A stretch of 13,099 bases of DNA from the NCBI GenBank assembly GCA_030698575.1, contig JAUYMQ010000108.1, positions 1 through 13,099 of the forward strand. The letters are read 5' to 3'. This stretch comes from Deltaproteobacteria bacterium. Lineage in GTDB: Bacteria; JAUYMQ01. Position numbers and translations under genes: made by a program. Within the stretch, counting starts at the first letter, position 1. Every line of letters begins with the position of its first letter. The notes beneath the pieces are model-generated. The model saw only the letters and a list, made by a program, of their open reading frames with translations. It did no database searches and was not told the origin of the DNA. This document shows positions 1 through 4,843 of the stretch, piece by piece.

Positions 1-286
1 CGGCCTCCCGGACGCAGATGTCCGCGTCCCGCGCCGGCCCGGGTTCGCTCGGCGCGGGACGTCTATCCCCCGCGCCGGTCTCGATCCGGCTGCCGCCCTT
101 GAACACGCGCCCGATCAGCCTCACCTCGGCGGTGTCGATCACATCGAGCACGTCGGCGAGTTCACGGCGCGCGAGTTCGTCGTGCGCCCGGAGGAGACCA
201 GCGATCAGGCGCAGGCGCGCGAGGCGGGCCGCCCGCGCCTGGTCCTTCACGGCGCCGGCGATGTCGAGCCTGCTGGCATCACGCAT
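1..286 (-). CDS. Unknown helical protein, 3' end outside window
   Basis: An open minus-strand frame runs from ATG at 286 to the left edge without a stop (95 complete codons). The start overlaps the stop of the upstream pentapeptide-repeat gene by 8 bases, so it is the next gene of the same operon and probably translationally coupled. Residues 1-50 are Ala/Arg/Leu-rich and look helical (begins MRDASRLDIAGAV; then repeated ARLARLRL-type heptads and DELARRELADVLDVID). Around residues 60-70 is a short hydrophobic/basic stretch (VRLIGRVFKGGSRIET), followed by a Pro/Gly-rich linker. I recognise no family. The codon pattern is strongly GC-ending, as in the neighbours, which supports it being real. 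Confidence 0.7.
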   Translation of the reverse strand, partial: MRDASRLDIAGAVKDQARAARLARLRLIAGLLRAHDELARRELADVLDVIDTAEVRLIGRVFKGGSRIETGAGDRRPAPSEPGPARDADICVREA

Positions 287-863
287 CAGCATCAGCGTCC
301 TCCTCCTCCTCGCCGAGCAGGGACCACTCAGCGAGCGTCAGCGGTGACGGCACGTCCTCGTCGCCGTCCAGGCGGGCGCCGTCCTGGACGGCGCCGGCCA
401 GGTCGGCGCCGGCCAGGACGGCCCTGCGCAGGTCGGCCCCAGTCAGGTCGGAGGCGCGCATGTCGGCCCGGCGCAGGATGGCCACGGTCAGGTCGGACCA
501 GCGCAGGTCGGAGGCGCGCAGGTCGGCCCCGGTCAGGTTGGACCTGCGCAGGCGGGCACTGCACAGGATTGCCTCGCGCAGGACGACCTCGCGCAGGACG
601 GCCTCGCGCAGGTCGGCGCCGCGCAGGCAGGCGCCGGTCAGGTCGGCGCCGGTCAGGTCGACGCCGCGCAGGTCGGCGCCGGACAGGATGGCGCCGAGCA
701 GGCAGGCGCCGCGCAGGTCGGCGCCGCGCAGGACGGCCCCGCGCAGGACGGCCCCGCGCAGGACGAGGCTCGGGTCCCACGGCCTTACGGCCCGCCTGGC
801 GGCCCGGTCCTCGCGTTGGAGGCGCGCGTGGGCCTCCGCGCGGAAGTGGATCGAGGGGGTCAC
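279..863 (-). CDS. Pentapeptide-repeat protein (long paralogue)
   Basis: 194 aa. Residues 9-32 form a short head shared with the upstream gene (AEAHARLQREDRAA, then VRPWD). From about residue 35 to 165 leucine (rarely M/I/Q) recurs at every fifth position in A(D/V/C)LRG-type pentapeptides, about 27 in a row, the signature of the pentapeptide-repeat family (Pfam PF00805), which folds as a right-handed quadrilateral beta-helix. The tail (residues 168-194) is acidic, ending in a D/A run. Some members mimic B-form DNA and protect gyrase; nothing here proves that role. Start is GTG at 863: AGGAGGT lies 6 nt upstream, and the start overlaps the previous stop as GTGA. The 15-bp DNA periodicity is the coding consequence of the protein repeat. 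Confidence 0.93.
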   Translation of the reverse strand: MTPSIHFRAEAHARLQREDRAARRAVRPWDPSLVLRGAVLRGAVLRGADLRGACLLGAILSGADLRGVDLTGADLTGACLRGADLREAVLREVVLREAILCSARLRRSNLTGADLRASDLRWSDLTVAILRRADMRASDLTGADLRRAVLAGADLAGAVQDGARLDGDEDVPSPLTLAEWSLLGEEEEDADADA

Positions 864-1063
864 GGCGTCACCTCCTCGGGGAGGCCCTTGGCGTAGGCCA
901 TGTCGGCGTCGCGCAGGCGGGCGTCGCGCAGGTCGGCCCCGAGCAAGTCGAGGCCGGACAGATCGATGCTCAAGTCCCACGGCCTCACAGGCCGCTGGGC
1001 GGCCCGGTCCTCGCGCTGGAGAGCCACGTGGGCCTCCGCGCGCTCGCGATTCGAGGCGCTCAC
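860..1063 (-). CDS. Short pentapeptide-repeat protein (tandem paralogue)
   Basis: 67 aa. Residues 9-32 are clearly homologous to the head of the next gene (19 of 24 identical: AEAHVALQREDRAA, VRPWDLS), followed by only about five pentapeptides (leucine or methionine at 35, 40, 45, 50, 55) and a short tail. It therefore looks like a tandem duplicate with a contracted, or never expanded, repeat domain. GTG start at 1063 overlaps the upstream stop (GTGA) and its own stop overlaps the next GTG start the same way, so the three genes are coupled. A nearby CGGTGA is only a weak ribosome site. A five-coil helix is short for a stable beta-helix, so it may act as a partner or cap for the long paralogue (inference). 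Confidence 0.8.
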   Translation of the reverse strand: MSASNRERAEAHVALQREDRAAQRPVRPWDLSIDLSGLDLLGADLRDARLRDADMAYAKGLPEEVTP

Positions 1064-1199
1064 GGTGTCACCGCAGGCCCGGAGGCCTGGCAGGCTGGGC
1101 ACCCGGGCTCGGGCCCCCAGCCATCGCCCGTGTACCAATTATGGCATCCGCAGCCAACGAGTTCCCCCGCGGCGGCGGAGGCGGCTGTGGCCGCGTCAT
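1060..1199 (-). CDS. Cys-rich mini-protein, reading frame broken near start
   Basis: The convincing frame ends at 1060 and reads ..AAGELVGCGCHNWYTGD, GWGPEPGCPACQASGPAVTP, with CxC and CxxC pairs suggesting a zinc site. It has no usable in-frame start. The only well-placed ATG (1199, with GAGGAG 7 nt upstream) is one base out of frame. Adding one base between about 1199 and 1164 (for example in the G5 run, 1164-1168 on the plus strand) would give a 46-aa protein. The stop overlaps the GTG of the next gene (GTGA), which supports the downstream frame. It is one of three mini-genes preceded by the same hairpin repeat. Sequence error, slippage or decay all remain possible. Confidence 0.55.
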
Positions 1200-1216
1200 C
1201 GTCTCTCTCCTCGGCT

Positions 1217-1297
1217 TGCGGCGGGCCCCACGCCCGCCTCGGTTTCAGATACCCCCTCCCGGTCGCGAGCCGGGGCCGCCGTGAGCGGGCGGGGGCG
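1217..1297 (-). repeat. Hairpin repeat copy A (about 80 bp)
   Basis: Nearly the same 80-bp sequence occurs at 1720-1799, and its downstream third again at 2124-2156. On the minus strand it lies between a stop codon and the next start. It contains a perfect 7-bp stem with a 5-nt loop, GGCGGGC-GTGGG-GCCCGCC (1220-1238), ending 20 nt before the ATG at 1199, and a second weaker CCCGG/CCGGG stem. It could be a translational or transcriptional control element or a mobile repeat. Confidence 0.85.
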
Positions 1298-1303
1298 CTG
1301 GTG

Positions 1304-1703
1304 CTACTCCTCGTCGTCCTCGACTGCCTCGGCGGCGAGGGCCTCGGACGCGAGGCGCTCGGCCAGGTCCGACACCGGTCCCCACACCGGGTCGTCTCCG
1401 TAATCACGTTCGGCGAGCGACGCGCGCGCGCACAGCCCGGCCGCGCGATCCCAGTCGCCGCGCTCGGCGGCCTCGACTGCCTCCGCGCCGTAATTCGCGG
1501 CAGCGGCCGCAGAATACGCTACCGAGGCGCAGAGCGAGCAGCCTGGGCGGCCGCCGTCACAGTACTCCGGCTGGACGCCGTCACAGTACTCCGGCTGGAC
1601 GCCGTCCAAACGGTACTCGTGCGTCCAGTCGCCCCCCCCCCCAGGAGACCGCTGCCGCTTCGACGGCGCGGCGAAGGACGGCGGCGGCGGTGTCGGTGCT
1701 CAT
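1304..1703 (-). CDS. Ala/Cys-rich protein interrupted at a G11 tract
   Basis: An ATG at 1703 with GGAG 6 nt upstream opens a frame (MSTDTAAAVLRRAVEAAAVSW) that leaves frame at an 11-base G run (C11 at 1632-1642 on the plus strand). Removing one G joins it exactly to the long downstream frame, giving a 132-aa protein: short helical head, a tandem 8-residue repeat DGVQPEYC, a CSLC pair, then an Ala/Glu-rich helical domain ending in EDDEE. The head resembles that of the gene starting at 2108 (MSTTDTAALTAL). As written, ribosomes starting at 1703 would stop within about 40 codons. Alternatives: a TTG start at 1609 giving 101 aa, phase variation at the G run, or a homopolymer sequencing error. No known family recognised. 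Confidence 0.65.
1556..1603 (-). repeat. 24-bp perfect tandem duplication inside coding region
   Basis: Two identical, adjacent 24-bp units (1556-1579 and 1580-1603) encode the octapeptide DGVQPEYC twice. The length is a multiple of three, so copy number can change without breaking frame, and each unit adds one cysteine. Confidence 0.95.
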
Positions 1704-1719
1704 CTTGCTCTCCGTTGGT

Positions 1720-1799
1720 TGCGGCGGGCCCCACGCCCGCCTAGCGTCAGATACCCCCTCCCGGTCGCGAGCCGGGGCCGCCGCGAGCGGGCGGGGGCG
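1720..1799 (-). repeat. Hairpin repeat copy B (about 80 bp)
   Basis: Near-identical to copy A over its whole length, differing at a few positions (for example CTAGCG in place of CTCGGTTT on the plus strand). The same perfect 7-bp stem and GTGGG loop lies at 1723-1741, and ends 19 nt before the ATG at 1703 with the ribosome site in between. It fills the whole gap after the stop of the gene ending at 1806. Confidence 0.85.
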
Positions 1800-1805
1800 G
1801 CGTGG

Positions 1806-2108
1806 TCAGTCGAGGCGCTCACCGAAGGGCTCAACGCCCTCGGCCTCACAGTCCTCGCAGGCCGGGCACTGGCCCGACGGCCAGCCACCGGCCGGCGGCT
1901 CGCCGTCCGGGTGACAGCGGGTGCACAACGGCTCGCCCTCTGCCTCCAGACCCGCCTCCTCCTCCTGCCGCGGCCGGCCGCAGCAGGAGCACTTGGCCTC
2001 GGCCCTGGCCGCAACGTTGGAATCCCACTCGAGCCCCGCCCAATCCTGGGCGTGGGCCTCGACGTAGGCGGTGAGGGCGGTGAGGGCGGCTGTGTCTGTG
2101 GTGCTCAT
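1806..2108 (-). CDS. Small zinc-ribbon-like protein
   Basis: 100 aa from ATG 2108 (an adjacent ATG at 2111 is also possible; GGAG lies 5 nt before 2108). N-terminus is helical (MSTTDTAALTALTAYVEAHA). From residue 36 on it carries CSCCGRPRQ, then CTRCHPDG, then CPACEDC: three cysteine clusters, compatible with one or two structural zinc sites. The gene is preceded by hairpin repeat copy C. The segment coding for the first two cysteine clusters (1901-2012) is duplicated in inverted orientation at 4246-4357. No family assigned; small zinc proteins in phage early operons are often DNA- or protein-binding, but function is unknown here. Confidence 0.75.
   Translation of the reverse strand: MSTTDTAALTALTAYVEAHAQDWAGLEWDSNVAARAEAKCSCCGRPRQEEEAGLEAEGEPLCTRCHPDGEPPAGGWPSGQCPACEDCEAEGVEPFGERLD
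1901..2012. repeat. 112-bp inverted duplication, left copy
   Basis: The reverse complement of this stretch matches 4246-4357 at 109 of 112 positions by eye. This copy lies inside the zinc-ribbon gene and codes for its CSCC and CTRC motifs, so it is probably the source. Confidence 0.95.
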
Positions 2109-2123
2109 CATCTCTCCGGTGGT

Positions 2124-2156
2124 TGCGGCGGGCCCCACGCCCGCCTCGGTTTCAGA
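2124..2156 (-). repeat. Hairpin repeat copy C (short form)
   Basis: Only the start-proximal third of the repeat is present: the perfect 7-bp stem with GTGGG loop (2127-2145) and the adjoining CTGAAACCGA box. It ends 18 nt before ATG 2108. The sequence upstream diverges completely from copies A and B, so the hairpin is the conserved core. Confidence 0.85.
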
Positions 2157-2210
2157 AGCCTCGGGTCCTCGGCAACACTGGACACACTGGAAACCTCCTC
2201 TCGACCCCTG

Positions 2211-2234
2211 TATACTGGCACACTGAACCGGAGG
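2211..2234 (+). promoter_or_regulatory. Possible plus promoter -10 box and ribosome site
   Basis: TATACT at 2211-2216 matches a -10 box at 5 of 6 positions; the -35 region is weak (CTGGAA near 2187). It would start RNA about 7 nt before GGAGG (2230-2234), which sits 8 nt before a GTG at 2243. ACACTGG-like words recur at about 2175, 2183 and 2222 and could be operator half-sites. Confidence 0.4.
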
Positions 2235-2242
2235 AGTCAATA

Positions 2243-2417
2243 GTGGACCGAAAAAAAAACCCGTGGCCCCGTCACTTGGGTGGCGGAGCGCTGGCAGGTG
2301 GGGCTCTCGAAGCGACATCTCGCGCCGAAGGCGCGGGTTATCCAGCTCCTCCTCGACCTGGCGGCTGACGAGCTCGGCCTGCCCGGGGAGCCGCTCGACC
2401 CTGGCAGGGGGCGGTGA
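2243..2417 (+). CDS. 57-aa plus-strand protein, frame broken at an A9 run
   Basis: GTG at 2243 has GGAGG 8 nt upstream, but its frame diverges at nine A's (2251-2259). With eight A's the frame would continue as MDRKKTRGPVTWVAERWQ, VGLSKRHLAPKARVIQLLL, DLAADELGLPGEPLDPGRGR and stop at 2417, a compact basic, amphipathic 57-aa protein. The stop lies 4 bp from the proposed end of the convergent gene 2422-2525, a tidy arrangement that supports both. Caveat: the antisense frame is codon-aligned here and also open, so codon bias cannot decide the strand. A short basic/helical protein could be a regulator, but no family is recognised. The A9 run is also a classic slippage site. Confidence 0.5.
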
Positions 2418-2421
2418 GGGG

Positions 2422-2525
2422 TCAGTAGGGCAGGTCGGCGTCGGGCGGCCCGCGGTATCGAGGTCTAGGCGGCACAGGCCCTTGACATCTCGTACGTGTA
2501 GCGCAGTAATGGTCTGGGTGGTCAT
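2422..2525 (-). CDS. Small ORF (about 34 aa), probable frame break
   Basis: ATG at 2525 overlaps the NinB-like gene's stop as ATGA, so translation here is expected. It begins MTTQTITALHVRDVKGLCRLDLDTAG. In the sequence as written the frame then stays open through the plus-strand gene and hairpin repeat into the zinc-ribbon gene (to 1806), which is implausible as one protein. A single-base shift near the GGGCCGCCC run (about 2448-2456) gives an ending PPDADLPY at a TGA at 2422-2424 and a 34-aa product. Exact end is inference; no function recognised. Confidence 0.45.
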
Positions 2526-2941
2526 GCCACTCCTCCGGGCTCTGGGATGTCTACCCCAAATTCGGTCAGCGCCCACTGCCGAGCCCAGTCGATCAACGCC
2601 GTGAATTCAGCCGTCGTCAGCCGTGACGACGACGTACATCGCGGCACTCGCTGTCCGAGCGCCTCGCCACTCCATCCACGCCAGCACGCCAGTAGCGCGT
2701 AGTGGATGCGGTCGAGGCCATCGGCTCCGCTTTCGCCCACGTGCTGGGCCACGCGCGGCACGACCACGCCCCACCAATAGCGGTTCTGATCCGTCGAGCG
2801 GCGCGCGCGAGTTCGACGGATCACCAGCTCGACGCGGATCCCTTCGAGGCGCTCCAGGTAGGCCGCTAGTCTCTGGCGGTCGAGCCCGTCGAGACGACCA
2901 TCGCGGACCATGGCGTGCCACACGGGCACAGGAGAGCTCAT
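2522..2941 (-). CDS. ninB: NinB-like recombination protein
   Basis: 139 aa. Recognised by the NinB-family pattern: basic stretch then STDQNRYWWGVVVPRVAQHVG (residues 49-69), the DRIHYALL segment (77-84), a threonine/serine segment (SSSRLTTAEFTALIDWARQW, 104-123) and the closing EFGVDIPEPG (127-136). In lambda, NinB (Orf) binds single-stranded DNA and SSB and assists recombinase loading, replacing RecFOR. Its position just behind a Rad52-like annealase fits a phage recombination module. Start ATG 2941 overlaps the preceding stop (ATGA) and has no strong ribosome site of its own, so it depends on coupling. Length is near the family's usual ~140 aa. Low overall identity expected; assignment is by motif reading. 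Confidence 0.8.
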   Translation of the reverse strand: MSSPVPVWHAMVRDGRLDGLDRQRLAAYLERLEGIRVELVIRRTRARRSTDQNRYWWGVVVPRVAQHVGESGADGLDRIHYALLACWRGWSGEALGQRVPRCTSSSRLTTAEFTALIDWARQWALTEFGVDIPEPGGVA

Positions 2942-3099
2942 CGGTGCTCGTGCTCGTGCTCGTCGAGCATGGCGCAGATGCGCGCCGCCTCCGCGCGAAG
3001 TGCACGCGGCCCGTAGTCTCGCTGGTGGCGAGCCCGACTCCGCGCCGTCGTGCCGCCGCGCAGTGGTACGCGGCGCACTGGCGGGCCAGATCTCCTCAC
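2938..3099 (-). CDS. Small coupled ORF between Rad52-like and NinB-like genes
   Basis: 53 aa from GTG at 3099, which overlaps the Rad52-like stop as GTGA; its own TGA overlaps the NinB-like ATG as ATGA. This double overlap bridges what would otherwise be the operon's only gap of about 150 bases. The first half is Arg/Pro/Gly-rich; the second half looks helical and natural (RDYGPRALRAEAARICAMLD, then EHEHEHR). No family recognised. An alternative is that the NinB-like gene starts further upstream in its own open frame, but that N-terminal sequence is low-complexity and lacks a start in a good context. Confidence 0.6.
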   Translation of the reverse strand: MRRSGPPVRRVPLRGGTTARSRARHQRDYGPRALRAEAARICAMLDEHEHEHR

Positions 3100-4127
3100 G
3101 GTGCGATCTCACCGCACGTCGAGCACGACCGCCCAGAGCGGTGCATCGACGCGCGCGGGCACCCGGGAGGCGAGGACGTCTCGGGCTCAGGATCCACCTC
3201 GGCCTCGGGCTCGGGCTCGGGCGGGCGCGGCGCGCCGACCAGGTGGATCAGGCGGGCCAGGTCTGCGCGGGTCGGATCGCGCGACGAGTCCCAGCCTGAC
3301 TGCTCCGCTGCTCGCGCGGCCACCTCTTCTCCAGCCGTGCGAGTAGCCCAGGCCGTGGCAGCCGCACACAGATCGATCGGGACTACCGCGTCGTGGTCGC
3401 CCCGCGACTCGACCAGCCAGTCCTCGAGCTCGTACGGGAGCTCGTACGGCTCTAACGCGCCACGCACCTCAGCCGCGCTCCGAGAAGCCCGCCGCGCCAC
3501 AGGGCGCGGGTCTGGGCCAGACGGCACAGTGCGGTCTCCGACCTGCTCGTCGGCGCTATCCTCCCGAGGCAGATCATCTGGGTCGGCGTCTTCGGCCTCG
3601 CCGAACAGGCCGGCTGGAAGGTGCTGCACGTCGTCCAGGCGTGGTACGAGAGCGTATCCGTAGACGGCCGCCTTTTTTTCGGAAATCCGGATCCACCGCG
3701 CCCGATCCGCACCACGCGGGGGCCGCTCGGCGAAGTCCAATGACCAAACATCCCTTATCGTCGAGATGGACGCTCCAATCCCGAGGTTACTCGCGACTCT
3801 CTTGAGGCTGTCGGAGTACCCGCCCTTGAGGGGCTCGGAGCTAGATGGCACACCTACATCCTCATGCGTGGTCTCGCGGTCACCGTCACGCACGGTCAGG
3901 CGGCAGACGAATCCACCGCCAACCGACTCGTACGCTGCCGACCACCCGAGCGGCCCGAATGCAGCGTTCAGGCGGCGAATCACTGCGTGTCTGTTGATGC
4001 AAGGAATCAGCAGCACGCTCGGTTTGCTCCTGGCGCCCTTTCCGGCCACGATATGACCGGCTCGCCACGCCACCTCGTCGTCACGGATCGGCTCCGCAAG
4101 GGCCGTTAGGTTCGTTATGCCCATCAT
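3096..4127 (-). CDS. Rad52-family single-strand annealing protein
   Basis: 343 aa. The N-terminal ~135 residues carry the Rad52/Rad22 double-strand-break repair pattern: a conserved start (LAEPIRDDEVAWR), a core of strands and helices (residues 47-95, containing GPLGWSAAYESV and VCRLTVRDG), and the diagnostic KGGYSDSLKRVASNLGIG (101-118), equivalent to the SDALKRAA..LGIG motif. Such proteins form rings that anneal complementary single strands during phage recombination and replication. A long, Pro/Glu-rich variable region follows, and the last ~20 residues contain three cysteines and a histidine (CPRASMH..CSTC), a possible zinc knuckle. ATG 4127 is chosen because GGAAGG lies 6 nt upstream and it overlaps the preceding stop; a second ATG follows at 4124. 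The frame extends upstream to 4337 but through the duplicated segment, which is not coding in that frame. Confidence 0.85.
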   Translation of the reverse strand: MMGITNLTALAEPIRDDEVAWRAGHIVAGKGARSKPSVLLIPCINRHAVIRRLNAAFGPLGWSAAYESVGGGFVCRLTVRDGDRETTHEDVGVPSSSEPLKGGYSDSLKRVASNLGIGASISTIRDVWSLDFAERPPRGADRARWIRISEKKAAVYGYALVPRLDDVQHLPAGLFGEAEDADPDDLPREDSADEQVGDRTVPSGPDPRPVARRASRSAAEVRGALEPYELPYELEDWLVESRGDHDAVVPIDLCAAATAWATRTAGEEVAARAAEQSGWDSSRDPTRADLARLIHLVGAPRPPEPEPEAEVDPEPETSSPPGCPRASMHRSGRSCSTCGEIAP

Positions 4128-4426
4128 TCCCGGCCTTCCCACGCCAGGGCGAGTTCGCAGCTCGGCCCGATGCCTGCCATAGACGAGACGCAATCCATGC
4201 AATCGTCTAGCAGATGGACGAGAGCCCCTGGCCGCCCTCGTCCTCGCGGCCAGTGGCGAGGCCAAGTGCTCCTGCTGCGGCCGGCCGCGGCAGGAGGAGG
4301 AGGCGGGTCTGGAGGCCGAGGGCGAGCCGTTGTGCACCCGCTGTCACCCGGACGGCGCGACCCACAACACTCGACATCGATCGGAGCCGAGAACTTCTCG
4401 CACGCCTCGCACCATAACTTTTCCAC
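4124..4426 (-). CDS. Cys-rich leader gene of recombination operon, with antisense insert
   Basis: 100 aa from GTG 4426 (AGAGGGG 5 nt upstream), 27 nt after the predicted RNA start, ending in TGA that overlaps the Rad52-like ATG (ATGATG). Residues 1-22 read like a zinc-ribbon (MEKLWCEACEKFSAPIDVECC) and residues 62-100 are ordinary soluble sequence with CMDC. Residues 24-60 are low-complexity Pro/Arg/Ala (for example RPPDPPPPPAAAGRSRS): they come from the antisense reading of the 112-bp inverted copy of the zinc-ribbon gene. The insert is not a multiple of three yet the frame is open to the coupled stop, so the ancestral length is uncertain. It may be a disrupted or chimeric gene, or an assembly artefact. 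Confidence 0.65.
   Translation of the reverse strand: MEKLWCEACEKFSAPIDVECCGSRRPGDSGCTTARPRPPDPPPPPAAAGRSRSTWPRHWPRGRGRPGALVHLLDDCMDCVSSMAGIGPSCELALAWEGRE
4246..4357. repeat. 112-bp inverted duplication, right copy
   Basis: Matches the reverse complement of 1901-2012 with about three mismatches. In the plus-strand sense frame it still reads AKCSCCGRPRQ and LCTRCHPDG without a stop, but an in-frame TAG lies upstream at 4180 and no ATG, GTG or TTG follows before the copy, so it is not a functional plus-strand gene. It interrupts the gene at 4124-4426 in antisense. Confidence 0.95.
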
Positions 4427-4428
4427 GT

Positions 4429-4456
4429 TTGCCCCTCTTGCTCGTGTTGGTATGAT
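4429..4456 (+). promoter_or_regulatory. Promoter for the rightward operon
   Basis: TTGCCC (4429-4434), 16-bp spacer, TATGAT (4451-4456; 5 of 6 to the -10 consensus). RNA would start near 4463, 27 nt before GTG 4490 with GGGAG as ribosome site. The two -10 boxes lie within 15 bp, so the divergent promoters should compete. Confidence 0.55.
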
Positions 4457-4459
4457 CCA

Positions 4460-4488
4460 ATCTTAACAGCACAGGCATGGGAGATCAA
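4460..4488 (-). promoter_or_regulatory. Promoter for the leftward recombination operon
   Basis: On the minus strand TTGATC (4488-4483), 17-bp spacer, TAAGAT (4465-4460). Predicted RNA start near 4453, giving a 27-nt leader before GTG 4426. It overlaps the rightward promoter. Confidence 0.65.
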
Positions 4489-4489
4489 C

Positions 4490-4843
4490 GTGACGGTATC
4501 AAAGAATCATGAAGACGGACCTAGGATCATCTTCATCGCGCTCGACGACGCTGGGTGGTCCGCGCTCCATAGGCACGCCGACCTAGGCGGCCCCCGGGAG
4601 CGCACGAAGGCCGCGTCGATTCGCTGCCTGATCCGGCGCGCCGGCGCCGCGCGGCTCGGGTTGAGGCCCCTCGGCGTGCAGCGCGCCAGGAGATCCGCAT
4701 CCCACGCGTACCATCTCCTGCTAGAGCCATCCGATGTCAAGGTGCTCGACCGCATACGAGGAGCACTCGCCGAGGGGGCCGGGAGGTCCAGGGTCTCGCG
4801 CACGGCGGCTATCCGTCACCTCCTGCTGACGTGCAGTCCGTGA
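4490..4843 (+). CDS. Putative ribbon-helix-helix regulator with two domains
   Basis: 117 aa. Two segments each look like a CopG/Arc-type ribbon-helix-helix: residues 11-55 (IIFIALDDAGWSALHRHA then RTKAASIRCLIRRAG) and residues 74-113 (YHLLLEPSDVKVLDRIRG then SRVSRTAAIRHLLL). The second has the classic strand, helix, polar turn with RVSR, helix ending AIRxLL. A single chain with two such units could bind DNA without dimerising. It starts from GTG 4490 directly at the divergent promoter pair, so it is the obvious candidate regulator of both operons (inference). Its stop overlaps the next start as GTGA. Assignment is by pattern, not by a recognised homologue. Confidence 0.65.
   Translation: MTVSKNHEDGPRIIFIALDDAGWSALHRHADLGGPRERTKAASIRCLIRRAGAARLGLRPLGVQRARRSASHAYHLLLEPSDVKVLDRIRGALAEGAGRSRVSRTAAIRHLLLTCSP

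Noticed and set aside
350-760. Regular short repeats resembling a CRISPR or satellite array
   Set aside because: The period is 15 bp with no spacers; it is the DNA of consecutive pentapeptides.
182-1744. Long plus-strand open frame of 520 codons and similar Arg/Gly/Pro-rich frames over 18-1400
   Set aside because: Antisense shadow of the pentapeptide-repeat and mini-genes: extreme Arg/Gly composition, periodic only because of the 15-bp coding repeat, and the minus-strand frames have ribosome sites and interlocking starts/stops.
1806-2576. Single 256-codon minus-strand gene
   Set aside because: It would read through a hairpin repeat, a ribosome site with ATGATG, and a Gly/Phe/Pro stretch (complement of the A9 run). 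Better explained as a 34-aa gene, a gap with a plus-strand gene, and the 100-aa zinc-ribbon gene.
4128-4337. N-terminal extension of the Rad52-like protein to 4337
   Set aside because: Overlaps the whole upstream Cys-rich gene and the inverted duplication, and is Arg/Ser-rich. ATG 4127 has a good ribosome site and matches the family's N-terminus.
4170-4466. Plus-strand zinc-ribbon gene at the right copy of the duplication
   Set aside because: The frame carrying CSCC/CTRC has a stop at 4180 and no start codon before the motif; listed open frames there are in other phases.
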